From Solanum dulcamara (Eukaryota; Streptophyta; Magnoliopsida; Solanales; Solanaceae), in the NCBI RefSeq assembly GCF_947179165.1, contig NC_077240.1:78442001-78506000 (forward strand): 64,000 nucleotides of DNA, in the 5' to 3' direction. Positions 50,601 through 61,540 of this stretch are shown here, in pieces. Position numbers and translations under genes: made by a program. Position 1 is the first letter of the stretch; every line of letters starts with the position of its first letter. The notes under the pieces are model-generated. The model did no database searches. It was not told the DNA's origin and saw nothing but the letters and a program-made list of their open reading frames with translations.

Positions 50601-51606
50601 GACGGTTTGCACCAGAATCAGCCCACCATCCATCAACATTCTCAACCATGTTTATGTCTGTAATCATTGCCACAAAAGGCTCTTCGGTAACGTTTGCCTG
50701 AGGTATAGGACCACGTTTTCGGTATCTGCAAAATCGAGCAATATGCCCACTCTTGCCACAGACAAAGCACGGTCCTTTATCATAAACTTGTTGATTTTGT
50801 GTTTGGCTATTTTCACCATTATTTTTCTTGGGAAGTCTACCATTATTTTTCTTGAACTTTTTCTTCTTAGGCTTCAAAGAGGTATTTTTGTTAGATTCAG
50901 GAGTAACATATTTTGAAGTAACTAAATTTACCTTCGTTGTGATGTTGCTCTCTTCATTTTGTAAAAGTGCATCTTGGCCCCTTGCCTCTTCTTCCATGCA
51001 GATTTTCATGATCAAAGTTTCAAGAGAGGTTTCCTTTTGTTTGTGGCGCATAGTTTTTTGAAACTCCTTCCATGAAGGTGGAAGTTTGTCTATTATGCCA
51101 CAAACAATAAGATTGTCTCAAATTTTGACTTCCTCGGACCTGAGCTCTCCAACGATCATTATAAAATCTTGAGCTTGGTCTATCACTAATTTATCATCCA
51201 CCATTTGGAAACAAAAAAATCGACTAGCAGCATATTTTTTCGCTCCAGCTTCTTCGGTATCATATTTACTCTGCAATGCTTTCCATATTTTCTTTGCACT
51301 AGAGTAAGTTCTATCATAATAATCATAAAAATTATCAGATAGACAATTAAGAATATAATACCGACACTTGTAGGAATCATTATTGTACTTTTCCACTTTC
51401 TCTTGATGAGAAATTAGTTCATCGTTATCCATGGAGAGGATGTCAACTTTATTAGGATTTTTTTGAGTTAACACATATGAAACATTGAGAAGACTTAAGT
51501 AGAAAAGTACTTTACCCTTCCATCTCTTGAAATGATTACCATTAAACCGAAATGGTTTGTTTAGATCTCCCATCTTGATATCCGCGAATTTTTCAATTGT
51601 AGCCAT
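47653..51606 (-). pseudogene. Copia element 2 gag-pol, degenerate
   Basis: Gag starts at 51606 ([20 protein letters not shown]) with the retrotransposon Gag core [13 protein letters not shown] and [13 protein letters not shown], then breaks near 51118. The next frame (51051-50308) carries a CCHC zinc knuckle [14 protein letters not shown] and the protease active site [10 protein letters not shown]. Integrase follows: HARLFH zinc region, LVHTDIC, ITFIDDFSKF (50330-49896), and NGVAERKNRTLVEL (49814-49140). Reverse transcriptase (about 49050-48211) keeps YVDD at 48612-48601; RNase H (48192-47653) has GYIFTLGGGAVCWKSKKQ and NSTMEAELIALA. Each junction carries an in-frame stop or shift, so no complete polyprotein is made. 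Confidence 0.9.
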
Positions 51607-51625
51607 AAAGAATCTCCTTAAAAAT
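51607..51625 (-). other. Leader of copia element 2, lacking a canonical primer site
   Basis: Only 19 bases separate the 5' LTR edge from the Gag ATG. There is no TGGTATCAGAGC-like sequence. Bases 51610-51622 (plus GAATCTCCTTAAA) are the exact complement of 51721-51733 (plus TTTAAGGAGATTC) inside the 5' LTR. Confidence 0.8.
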
Positions 51626-52319
51626 TGTTGGTGAATTTATAAGATTACAAATTACAATTGAAAAATAAAAATGAAGAAATTAACTTCACTTCTTGGCTGA
51701 GGCGCAGATATCTCGGTCTCTTTAAGGAGATTCAAGCCCACTGCAGTAAATCGTTTCACTGGTCCAGCAGTAGTCCTCTTGACTTGTCCCCTCCAGGATA
51801 CAACAGCCTTATCACAAAAATGTAACTCAACAAACTCTGGACAAGAGTTGAGTTTAAAGCTCTACACAAAGAACACCTCCCTTCAACTAATGAGAACTCT
51901 CTTTTTTATATAAACTTAACTCTCTCAATTTTTTCTTCTCTTGTTCTTATATTCAAAACAAAGAAGACCTCTCTATTTATAGGAGAGAAAATCATACAAA
52001 GATGAAAAAATAATAGAATGCCATCATTATCATCATTTAGTGTACCATTATGATTTAGTGCACCATTATGATTTAGTGCACCACTTATTAGTGATAATTA
52101 GATTAAAAATACATAATAATATGATTTAGTGCACCACTTATTAGTGATAATTAGATTAAAAATACATAATGAAATGATTTAGTCTTGCACTAAATAAAGA
52201 TGATAATAAAAGACATTTTTATGCACTAAAGAAAGAATAATAAAGATGACATTAAATGTCATCAATGGACAATTGCTAAAATTGCAATTTAATAAAATGT
52301 TAAAATGTTCACACTAACA
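51626..52319 (-). repeat. 5' LTR of copia element 2
   Basis: 694 bp, TG...CA. A TATA-like TTTATATAAA (element strand; plus 51905-51914) would drive leftward transcription. It contains a 53-bp direct duplication around 52110-52165 (ATGATTTAGTGCACCACTTA unit) that is single in the 3' LTR, explaining the length difference. Confidence 0.92.
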
Positions 52320-52420
52320 ATAACAAAGATAGATCAGACCCTAACAATTAATAGAGGATAAATCTAAACTATATTTCATATAATTAAGCTCAAATTAAAT
52401 TTGGACCATTTCCCTATTTA

Positions 52421-53182
52421 AAAAGTAAAGTAAAAAAAGTCATAATACTTCAAAAAATCTTGTTCCTACATATGTGATCCTATTTTCTTATTGATACACT
52501 TAAAAAAGAATGTTAATTTTTTTTTTTAAAAAAGATGATTTAATTTTAAGTTTATTAATTAATTCTTATTTATGACATGCATGCCTTTATAGTCACACCA
52601 ATCTCATCATGGAAAACTTTAACCAAAAGGAGATTTAAGTCCTCTAATTAATGCCATTAATTAACAAGATTTCATCTCTTTAAAAAACTAAAGTAAATTA
52701 TTGAAACCTTAAAAAAACTGAACTTTTAAATCAAATCGAATACTGTCTGGCAATTAGGAAACTCAATGTATATTTCTTTTGTCTCATTTGTATTTTAAAA
52801 AATAAGTTTTCTTTAAACAAATCTACATATATAAAATATAAATCAATCAATGAAAAAGAAAAAGGTAACATATGAATCTGTTGCCAGCAATTTATGTTAT
52901 TCCTTTTAGAAACAAATAAATATAACCTGATCGAATTGGTTGAGCAGAAATCGCTTTGGAATCTCATGTTCAAAATATTTTGCATGCTTTTTAAATAGAA
53001 TTCATTGCTTTGCGGATTATTACATTGAAGTAACATTTACTTAATTCATATCCAAAGAACACCAATTATGGATTCCCTAGTTATTAAAAAAACAATCATA
53101 TCTCAATTTAACCACCGATTGTTAAGTAATTTATTACTACTCTATATTTGGGTTGGGGAGTGGGGGAGATAGTATTTGACAT
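52421..53182. other. Gene-free AT-rich region
   Basis: Nothing recognisable beyond low-complexity A/T runs. Confidence 0.35.
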
Positions 53183-53425
53183 CAGAAGCGGATTTAAAAT
53201 TTTGAATCTCTCGATGCCACACTACTTTGAACAATAACTAATGCAAAAAACTCTATTTAAACTTTAACCATTAGTATAACAAGGCTCATTATTTTTAAGA
53301 ATATCATATTTAATATTTATACTTTCCTTATAAATATATATACAAATGTACATGCATATATAAATTTTCAATCAAAACTAAAAAATGACATGACACTCCC
53401 TCCGATACACCTAAATCCGCCCCTG
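53183..53425. mobile_element. hAT-like MITE
   Basis: This 243-bp element starts CAGAAGCGGATTTA and ends TAAATCCGCCCCTG, an inverted repeat typical of CAGGGGCGGA hAT-type MITEs. TTGACA occurs at both flanks (TTTGACAT left, TTGACACA right), approximating an 8-bp duplication. Confidence 0.65.
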
Positions 53426-54548
53426 TTGACACAAGCAGAAGTCATGAATGAATTATTAATTTATTTTAAAATAAAAGTAGATATATAGCTGGACTCAACA
53501 TATAATTTTTTGAATTTTGTAAGAAGTTTGTATAACTTAGAAGCCATTTGTCCATTTTCATTATATATTGGACTGATTTTTTTTCAAAATTATTTTGAAA
53601 ATGAATTACAAGTATGAAAAGTGTTCTTGATCAGTTTGTCAAGTAAAGAATCTTTGGTTATATATTAAATTATTTTTTAAAAAATTATTTTGAAGAAGAA
53701 TAACAAATATGAAAAGTGATTTTGATTAGTATTACAAGTAAAAAGTATTTTCCACTTGCAAAATTTTACCTTTTTATTGAAGTTAAATACATATTCAATC
53801 ACAATTTTAATTTTTAAATATTTTTTAAACTTTACTTTAAATATTACTTTTTTCCTACTTATTATTATAATCACATATATTTTTCAATTTGGGGTTTTAA
53901 AAAAAAGAAATATGAAGATAATGATATTATGACTTTTTAGGACATTAAGTAGGTCTTATGGTGGTGGTCCAGTGTCTCTTGGCATTATAATATATAGTTG
54001 CTTTATCATCATACTCTTTACATCCAACCACAAAAAATTAAAAAAGTAGAAAATAAGAAGGGGAAAAAATAAATAAATTGTATACTAGCTAGGGCCCATT
54101 GAGAAGCTTATCTAAAACTTTTTTAAAAATTGAAAGAATATGTGGTTGAAAAAGAAAATATTGGATCGTTTCAATTTATATGTGAATAAATATGAAAATT
54201 TAAAAAACAAAAACAAATTTAAGAAAATTAAAACTTGTAAAATATCACATAATATTTATATGATTATGAATATTTTAAGATTTATAGCCTTAAACATGCC
54301 AGAATATTTTTATGGTTATAAAAGTGTCTCATTAATAACTTATTTATGTTATCACACACGTTGTCTCATAATGTATCGTATTGTGTTATATTAATGTAAT
54401 GTTTTATTTTGATGAATACAATATATATTTGCATATATTTTGTTATTTTGTTCATTTCATAATATCACACATCAACAATTTTAAAAATAAATTATAATAT
54501 TTTAAAGAAAAATAGGATATGGAGTAGAGTTGGGCGAATTATAACTAC
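53426..54548. other. Gene-free AT-rich region
   Basis: There is a repeated motif pair (ATTTTGAAAATGAATTACAA at ~53590 and a similar copy at ~53680), otherwise nothing recognisable. Confidence 0.35.
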
Positions 54549-54550
54549 TA

Positions 54551-54786
54551 CTTTCTCCATCTCAATTTATGTAAAAATATTTGATTGAGCACAAAGCTTA
54601 AATGAAAAAGAATAGCTTTGAAAATTTATGATTTATAGTAAAATGATTAAAAATGTCTATGGTTATAAAATGGTAAGTAGTATGTTTGAAGATAACTTGT
54701 TAATAAATTTGAAAGTATATCATTTATTTTAAAACTAAATAAAAAATAAAAAAAGTCACATAAATTAGAATAAAAATCGCAGAGAG
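54551..54786. mobile_element. Stowaway-like (Tc1/mariner) MITE
   Basis: The left end CTTTCTCCATCTCAATTTAT and the right end (CACATAAATTAGAATA...CAGAGAG) are inverted versions of each other and match the CTCCCTCCGTCTCAATTTATG consensus style. The element is flanked by TA on both sides (54549-54550, 54787-54788), the expected duplication. Confidence 0.65.
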
Positions 54787-54788
54787 TA

Positions 54789-55985
54789 AATAATAAGTAA
54801 GGAGATGAAAAATAAGGCGGCAATGCAAATTAGACAAATCGATTAGTACATAAAATAAAATTTTCATCGTTACGACAACGAATTTGATAAAATGATATGA
54901 TAAAATTTAACTAAAAAATAAAATCAAAATGATATTTATCATAATAATATAATACAATACAATAATTAACAACCATCTAAATAAGATGTATGCATAAAAT
55001 ACATAGAGTAGAATTTACATGAACCTAATACTTTTTGTTCAGATCTTATATATTAAAAAACTATTAATATTTATTAGATATTAATTTATAAATTCAACTA
55101 TTATTATAATATTAATTTAAAATTATTTTAAAAATTTATATATAAATTTTAAATTCTAAATCTGTCACTGCTATTGAATCAAAAGTACATTTTCATAAAT
55201 GTAGGTCCTAAATTTCTTTCACAATTATCTTCTTCCAAGTGCCAACACAAACAATAATGACAATAGGGCCCTCTCCCCTATCTTTTCAACCCTACCTTTC
55301 TTTTTTCGTTCTTTAACAAGTTCATATCATATTTTATCAGTCTTAATTTATGTGATATTTTTTTAATTAATTAATATTTTTAATAATAATTTAATTTTAA
55401 AAAATTATTTTACTTTTAATAAAATTATTATAAAAAAAGGTTTCAATTATTTTAAAATATATTTTTAAACTTTATATCTAATCAAATATCTTCATATATA
55501 TTAAGATAAAAATAAATATTGTTAAATGCTTATAATTATTGTTGTTAAAGAAGAAAAGGAAAAGGGGTTTAGTGGAAGTGGACGTTACCTCGTTTTTCAT
55601 CTCTTTGTTTCTTCTGACACACCTTTGATTTTTGTTGATGGATACGTCGACACCATTTCTTAAATAATTTAATAATTCGCTCTATTTTAATTTATGTGGT
55701 TATATATTAATTTTAAAAATTAAATGATTTTTTATAGTTATTTTATATACATTTTAATTATTAGTTATTATGTTATAATACTTAATTATTAACGTAATTT
55801 TCAAATTATATAATTTCATTTTAAAAAATTAAAAATTATATACTCAAATTTAAAGGTGAAATCAGAATATTTAATTTATGAAATTTGAATCATACTTTTG
55901 CTTATGGGATTCTGATAGATTATTTATATCATATTTAATTTATTTTACTACAAATACATAATTTAAGACAAAGATATTGAATTAG
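54789..55985. other. Gene-free AT-rich region upstream of BLH1
   Basis: Further Stowaway-like ends are hinted at near 55335 (CAGTCTTAATTTATGTGATA) and 55679 (CTATTTTAATTTATGTGG), but partners are too degenerate to bound. No gene is visible. Confidence 0.35.
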
Positions 55986-55989
55986 GTTT

Positions 55990-56415
55990 TATCAAATTAT
56001 ACCCATAATTTTATATGCAGGGAGAAAGAGAAAAGGATTGTTCATTTCTTATAAGGAGTTTAGATATCCCATCCTTTATCGATGTAGGTTCCTTTCCATT
56101 CATCACTCCCTCGCATCAGAACCTTTTTTCGGATTGAAGCGTGCACATTCATGAATCACTCTTTTCGTTCGTTACTCCCTCATGTTAGAACCTTTTTTCT
56201 TCGGACCGAAGCGTGCGGATCGGAGATACTTCCACCCCCATTCAATCAGTATCTCAAAGGACCACATTGGATGAGCGTGGCTTTAATACCACGTCAAATT
56301 AACTTTTGAACCTAACTTACGCATCAAAAGCTAGCTTAATAAAAGAGAATTATCTAAGTCTCATAAAAAGTCCAGGAATTTCTTCCCTTACTATGTGAGA
56401 TTATTTCCGTTCATC
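55990..56415 (-). mobile_element. TRIM-like miniature LTR element remnant
   Basis: On the minus strand TGGTATTAAAGCC (plus 56285-56297) resembles the Met-tRNA primer site TGGTATCAGAGCC. To its right lies an LTR-like segment (minus TCTCACATAGTAAGGG...CTAGCTTTTGATGCG). A related segment to the left (minus CCTACATCGATAAAGGATGG) would be the other LTR. The interior has a tandem pair CGNACCGAAGCGTGC / GGATTGAAGCGTGC with AACCTTTTTTC. LTR ends and target duplication are unresolved. Confidence 0.45.
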
Positions 56416-56515
56416 AATAACTCCATTCCTATTCATATTTACAATTAAAATTAACAAGTGTAACTTTCAAAATTCAAACTATGACACATAAATCAGAACC
56501 GAAAAAGTATATTCT

Positions 56516-56525
56516 TATATATAAG
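56516..56525 (+). promoter_or_regulatory. Probable TATA box of the BLH1-type gene
   Basis: TATATATAAG is followed ~30 bp later by a CA- and CT-rich leader (CACACACACTCACATACACA, then a CTCTCTCTCTCT run), typical of a plant 5' UTR. Transcription probably starts near 56550. Confidence 0.55.
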
Positions 56526-56666
56526 CAAAACACACACACTCACATACACACATCCACATCTTTCCTTCTTTCTTCTTTCCCCTCTCTCTCTCTCAAAAAG
56601 TTCACTACTTTTATTAGCTTTCATCACTTCTCACAGAAGAAGATAGTTTTTTTTTCTTTTCTGCTG

Positions 56667-56696
56667 ATGGCTGCATCAAATGATTTGAAAAGCTGA
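56667..56696 (+). CDS. Upstream ORF in the BLH1 leader (9 codons)
   Basis: An ATG-to-TGA frame encoding MAASNDLKS lies in the first, non-coding leader exon, 70 bases before the leader intron donor (GTATGG at 56767). It starts in good context (TGATGGCT). It ends well before the main start and could reduce translation of BLH1; whether the peptide itself matters is unknown. Confidence 0.45.
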   Translation: MAASNDLKS

Positions 56697-56766
56697 GTCA
56701 AATCAGAAGAAGAAAGAATTATTTTTATAGAAAATTATAATAATAATCAAAAATATTATTCCCAAG

Positions 56767-58133
56767 GTATGGTACTTCTTCACTCATTTAGCAATGTAAA
56801 TACATATATCTTCCTAATTGTTTGAAGAAAATGGATCTTCTCTTCTCTTCATCTCTTTCTTTTCTTTGACCAGCACACGGAATTGAAATATGAAGTTTAT
56901 GAGTCTTGAATTCTAGCTTATTTGATTTATTGAGTTCTGAATTAATAATTTATACATACTGAATGAATTTTTTAAATATACTCGAAGCAAAACTATTGAA
57001 TTTGGTCGAAATCATTTAATTCTGTCACTACTCATCATAGGGCAAATTCAGAATCCGAAGTTTATGAATTTTGTAACCTTTTTGAGTTACCAAATTATAA
57101 ATTAATCTACATGTTAAAATAATTTTTAAAGACAGATACAAAATTTAAAACAAAACTAGCTAGTGAGTTCAGTTGAATCTGTAGCCGACACTCTAGCTTT
57201 GTCACTGCTTAGAAATCGATCTAGAATTTAAAATTTATGAATTTTATATTTTAAATAAATAATTTCTACATATTCAATTAAAATTTTTAAGATAAATATA
57301 AAATTAAAATTATTGAATTCGATCAAGCTCGATCTAAATTCAATAAATTTAATAACACTATATATTATTTAAGTAAAATTTATCGAATTCATCTAAATTC
57401 GCATACGAGCTTCTAGCTACGCCCCTGATTTCCTTTTTCTCATGTAATTTCAGTCATAACTGCAGGTTCACATACTGTGTGTGTCCTTTCTCTCTCTAAA
57501 AAATCTGTTATGATTTTCTGTGTCACTATAACCCAAAAAAAAAAAATATCTTAATTTCTTCCATTTGTCAGATTATGATACACCACGTGCACTTACAAAA
57601 TTTGTAAAACCATATTTTAATTTACAAACCCTTTTCATACTTTTTTTAATCAAGAAAATTAAATGCTTTTATATTGAGTATTATTTTTTAAAAAAAAAAT
57701 ATTTCTCATACAAATGATTGGTTATATTGACATATATTAAATTTCAAGGTTTATTTTACCATTTTGTGCCTTTTTGAGTGTACAAAGTGTGAATGGGTTG
57801 AATTTTTTGGACCCCTCATAATTACCATGAAATTATAATCACTTTTACATAAGAATCTTACCATTTATAGGTAAAAAAAATGTCACCTGTCTAGTCGTAT
57901 GGGGAGCGGAGTTAAAGGGACGTAAAGGTTTCATCTGAGTTTTTTTTGTCTGAAATTATTTTTTACATATAGAACGGTTCTTTACTTTTCATAATTTTGA
58001 ATTTTTTTGATGAATTTAATACTGTTTCGAATGTTTTTGTATTTATATATGTATGTTTTGCCTTTTATTTTAGAAAAACAAAAGAGATATGTGGACTTAC
58101 TTGACGTGACTTAATTTTGATATTTTTTTTCAG
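56767..58133 (+). other. Leader intron of the BLH1-type gene
   Basis: A donor AAG|GTATGG at 56767 and an acceptor TTTTTTTTCAG at 58133 frame a 1367-bp intron; a leader intron is usual for BEL1-like genes. It carries nested hAT-like MITE debris, including an end reading CTAGCTACGCCCCTG at about 57414-57428. Confidence 0.6.
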
Positions 58134-58186
58134 ATTAGTTGGTGTTTGTTTATTGTGAAGAAAAAAAATAACTAAAAAGAAGAGAA

Positions 58187-61100
58187 ATGGCATCTTATTT
58201 TCATGGAAATTCAGAAATACAAACAGGAAATGATGGATTGCAAACTCTAATACTGATGAATCCTAGCTATGTTGGATTTTCTGAAACACAACATCATCAC
58301 GCGCCGCCGCCGCCAGGTGGAAGCAGCAGCAACATCGTTTTTTTCAATTCCAATCCTCCGGGAAATTCAATAAACTTATCTCACGCACCACCACCTCTAC
58401 CGCCACCACCACCACCTTCGCAGCAATTTGTAGGTATACCTCTCACCACCACCGCCTTCACCGCCCCTTCTCAAGATACCGGTAATAACAACAACAACAA
58501 CGAGTCAATTTCCGCCCTTCATGGCTTCCTAGCTCGATCGTCCCAGTACGGTTTTTACAACACGTCTAATGACATCACGGTGGCGCGTGATATAACACGC
58601 GCTCATCATAATCAGCAGCAAGGGCTTTCACTTAGCCTCTCGTCCCAGCAGCCAGGTTTCGGGAACTTTATGGCGGCGCGTGAGATCGTTTCTTCACCTA
58701 CAGCTTCGGCTTCTGCTTCGGCTTCTGGGGTACTACAACAACAACAGCAGAGTATTACTAGTGTGCCTTTGAGTTCAAAATACATGAAGGCAGCACAAGA
58801 GCTACTTGATGAAGTTGTTAATGTTGGAAAATCAATGAAAACTACTAATAGTACTGAAGTTGTTAATAATGATGTCAAGAAATCGAAGAAAATTGCCACG
58901 GTAACCGATATGGAGGGACAGTTAGATGGAGGAGAGGGGGACAGTGCAGCAGCAGCAGAGTTAAGTACAGCAGAGAGGCAAGAAATTCAGATGAAGAAAG
59001 CAAAACTTGTTAACATGCTTGATGAGGTAATTAAATAACTATGCTCCTTTTTGTTTTTGTTTTTTCTGGCTTAAATGTTGTTGCATCTGTGTCGGATAAG
59101 AGTTTGAGCAACATGTTTATGTTCTTTCGTTTGTCAAAAAGTTTACGCGTTGGTTTGTATCCGTCTAGATATGTGTAATTGTGGCCTTTTTGGCTTCCAA
59201 CAAGTATTTACCATCTTCAATAAACAGCTCTAAGCGAGTGACACTTTGTGTGTTCCTCATTGATAAGCTTGAGGAAGACACAAATATCAAGGCTAGGCTT
59301 CTATTTGGTAGAATTATTGACACTCCCGTGTCGAATTCTTCAAAATGCACTATTTTATTTTTGGAGTATCCGACATGCATCTGTCACATTTTTTGAAGAT
59401 TTTGAGCCATATAAGTTTTTAACCTTCCAATATCATCATAGTAATAAGAAAGAGGAGTATGGTCTCTATCAAAAAAGTTGCATCATATCATTACTGAAAA
59501 TAATTCTAAGAGCAAAAAAGTACCTGTCAAATGATAAAGACCAGAACTTTAAAGCTAATTATTGAATTTTGGGTGTTAATATATAGGTGGAGCAGAGGTA
59601 CAGACATTATCATCACCAAATGCAGTCAGTGATACATTGGTTGGAGCAAGCTGCTGGCATTGGATCAGCAAAAACATACACAGCATTGGCCTTGCAGACG
59701 ATTTCGAAGCAATTTAGGTGTCTTAAGGACGCGATAATTGGCCAAATACGATCTGCAAGCAAGACGTTAGGCGAAGAGGATAGTTTGGGAGGGAAGATTG
59801 AAGGTTCAAGACTTAAATTTGTTGACAATCAGCTTAGACAACAAAGGGCTTTGCAACAATTGGGAATGATCCAGCATAATGCTTGGAGACCTCAGAGAGG
59901 ATTGCCCGAACGAGCTGTTTCTGTTCTTCGCGCTTGGCTCTTTGAACATTTCCTCCATCCGTAAGCACGAAACAACCCTTTTTTATCAGCTATGTTGCTC
60001 GGACTTTCCAAAAACGTTATCGCACCTGTGTCTGATCCTTTCAGAATGCATTGATTTTTGAGGATCCAAAACACACATGACGATATTTTTGAAGAATCCG
60101 AGCAATATAACTTTAGCTTATAGGTTAGTAAGTTAAGTACTATGTTCTGATAAATTCTGGCAATTTGTTGTATAGTTATCCCAAGGATTCAGACAAAATG
60201 ATGCTAGCAAAACAAACAGGGCTAACTAGGAGTCAGGTCAGTGATAACAACATTGTCATTCTTGATTTTGAATGGCCTATAACATCTTTGGATCCTCAAG
60301 TTGATTTCGCAGATGGTTACTCAGCTAATAGTTATTATATTAAAGTCATCTTTCTTCATGATTTTGATTGCCTTCAACAAAAAAGCGACTTTCTGAGATA
60401 AAAACGATTAAGTTGAGTGACCATCTGAGAATCCAACTTGGTTTCTCCATTTTTGGTTTTGACAATGTTTTGTTTTTGGACAATTCAGGTGTCGAATTGG
60501 TTCATCAATGCCCGAGTTCGTCTTTGGAAGCCAATGGTGGAAGAGATGTACTTGGAAGAGATCAAAGAACACGAACAGAACGGATCGGGTCAAGAAAAGA
60601 CGAGCAAATTAGGCGAACAGAACGAAGATTCAACAACATCAAGATCAATTGCTACACAAGACAAAAGCCCTGGTTCAGATAGCCAAAACAAGAGCTTTGT
60701 CTCAAAACAGGACAATCATCTGGCAAACCAACACAACCCTGCTTCACCAATGCCAATGTCCAATGCCACTTCCATATCGCCTATCGGTGTGAGCATCCGT
60801 AATCAGTCTGCTGGTTTCAACCTCATCGGATCACCAGAGATCGAAAGCATCAACATTACTCAAGGAAGTCCAAAGAAACCTAGGAACAATGAGATGTTGC
60901 ATTCGCCAAACAGCGTTCCATCCATCAACATGGATGTAAAGCCTAGCGAGGAACAAATGTCGATGAAGTTTGGGGACGATAGGCAGGACAGAGACGGATT
61001 CTCACTAATGGGAGGAGGACCGATGAACTTCATGGGAGGATTCGGGGCCTATCCCATTGGAGAAATTGCTCGGTTTAGCACCGAGCAATTCTCAGCACCA

Positions 61101-61367
61101 TACTCAGCCAGTGGCACAGTTTCACTCACTCTTGGCCTACCACATAATGAAAATCTCTCAATGTCATCAACACACCACAGTTTCCTTCCAATTCCCACAC
61201 AAAACATCCAAATTGGAAGAGGAGTAGAAATTGGTGAAGCAAATCATGAGTTTGGTAGCCTAAACACACCAACATCAGCTCACTCAACAACAAGTGTTTA
61301 CGAAAACTTCAACATTCAAAACAGAAAGAGGTTTGCTGCACCCTTGTTACCAGATTTTGTTGCCTGA
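58187..61367 (+). CDS. BLH1: BEL1-like homeodomain transcription factor (BLH1 type)
   Basis: TALE-class nuclear factor that in this family pairs with KNOX proteins to control development. Coding exons are 58187-59026, 59587-59960, 60176-60236 and 60489-61367, all GT/AG and in phase, giving 717 residues. A leader intron (56767-58133) separates a non-coding first exon. Visible parts: conserved N terminus ([25 protein letters not shown]), Pro-rich segment (residues ~65-85), ZIBEL-like GLSLSLSSQ near 146, SKY domain [16 protein letters not shown] near 196, BELL domain (~263-335: [13 protein letters not shown] through [14 protein letters not shown]), and homeodomain (~378-440) with the TALE insertion PYP and the recognition helix [13 protein letters not shown] second ZIBEL motif VSLTLGLPH lies near 635, and the end [18 protein letters not shown] closely resembles Arabidopsis BLH1. 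The whole set of domains is present and the gene appears functional. Confidence 0.93.
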
Positions 61368-61380
61368 CAAAAATAAGAAT

Positions 61381-61540
61381 TTAGTGACATACAACTTCTG
61401 TCGATAAACAAGAACAGGAATTAGCGACAGATAACTTTTGTCGCCAAACAAGAACAGGAATTAGCGACAGATAACTCATGTTGCTAAACAAGAACATGAA
61501 TTAGCGACGGACAACTTTTGTTGCTGAACAACGAAAAACC
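61381..61540 (+). repeat. Tandem repeat, 4 x 40 bp, in the BLH1 3' UTR
   Basis: Units start TTAGTGACATACAACTTCTG (61381) and TTAGCGACAGATAACTTTTG (61421), then again at 61461 and 61501; spacing is exactly 40 bp. Each holds TTAGCGAC near its start and TGTCGC/TGTTGC about 20 bp later, a possible short stem. The array begins 13 bp after the stop codon. Confidence 0.9.

Larger units (their letters stand above)
46453..52319 (-). mobile_element. Ty1/Copia LTR retrotransposon 2 (minus strand), full length, inactive
   Basis: The element is 5867 bp, with two LTRs and a perfect 5-bp duplication ATAAC (46448-46452 and 52320-52324). On the minus strand the order is 5' LTR (right), Gag, zinc knuckle, protease, integrase, reverse transcriptase, RNase H, polypurine tract, 3' LTR (left). 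The two LTRs differ by eye at nine positions plus one 53-bp duplication, so the insertion is fairly recent. The coding region is nevertheless broken. The leader between 5' LTR and Gag start is only 19 bp and lacks the usual primer-binding site. Confidence 0.95.
46182..52420. mobile_element. Older MITE split by copia element 2
   Basis: Left of the copia element the sequence begins AAAGGAAAAAGGTCAAATTT. Right of it the sequence ends AAATTTGGACCATTTCCCT, approximately the inverted complement. The two halves (about 46182-46452 and 52325-52420) therefore look like the arms of one ~370-bp MITE of a family whose ends read GGTCAAATTT. Ends are approximate and no target duplication was confirmed. Confidence 0.4.

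Noticed and set aside
50512..51061. 134- and 77-codon plus-strand frames
   Set aside because: They are antisense shadows of the copia element 2 Gag/protease region.
58612..58899. 95-codon minus-strand frame with a CCCCC run
   Set aside because: It is the antisense of the Gln-rich stretch of BLH1 exon 1.
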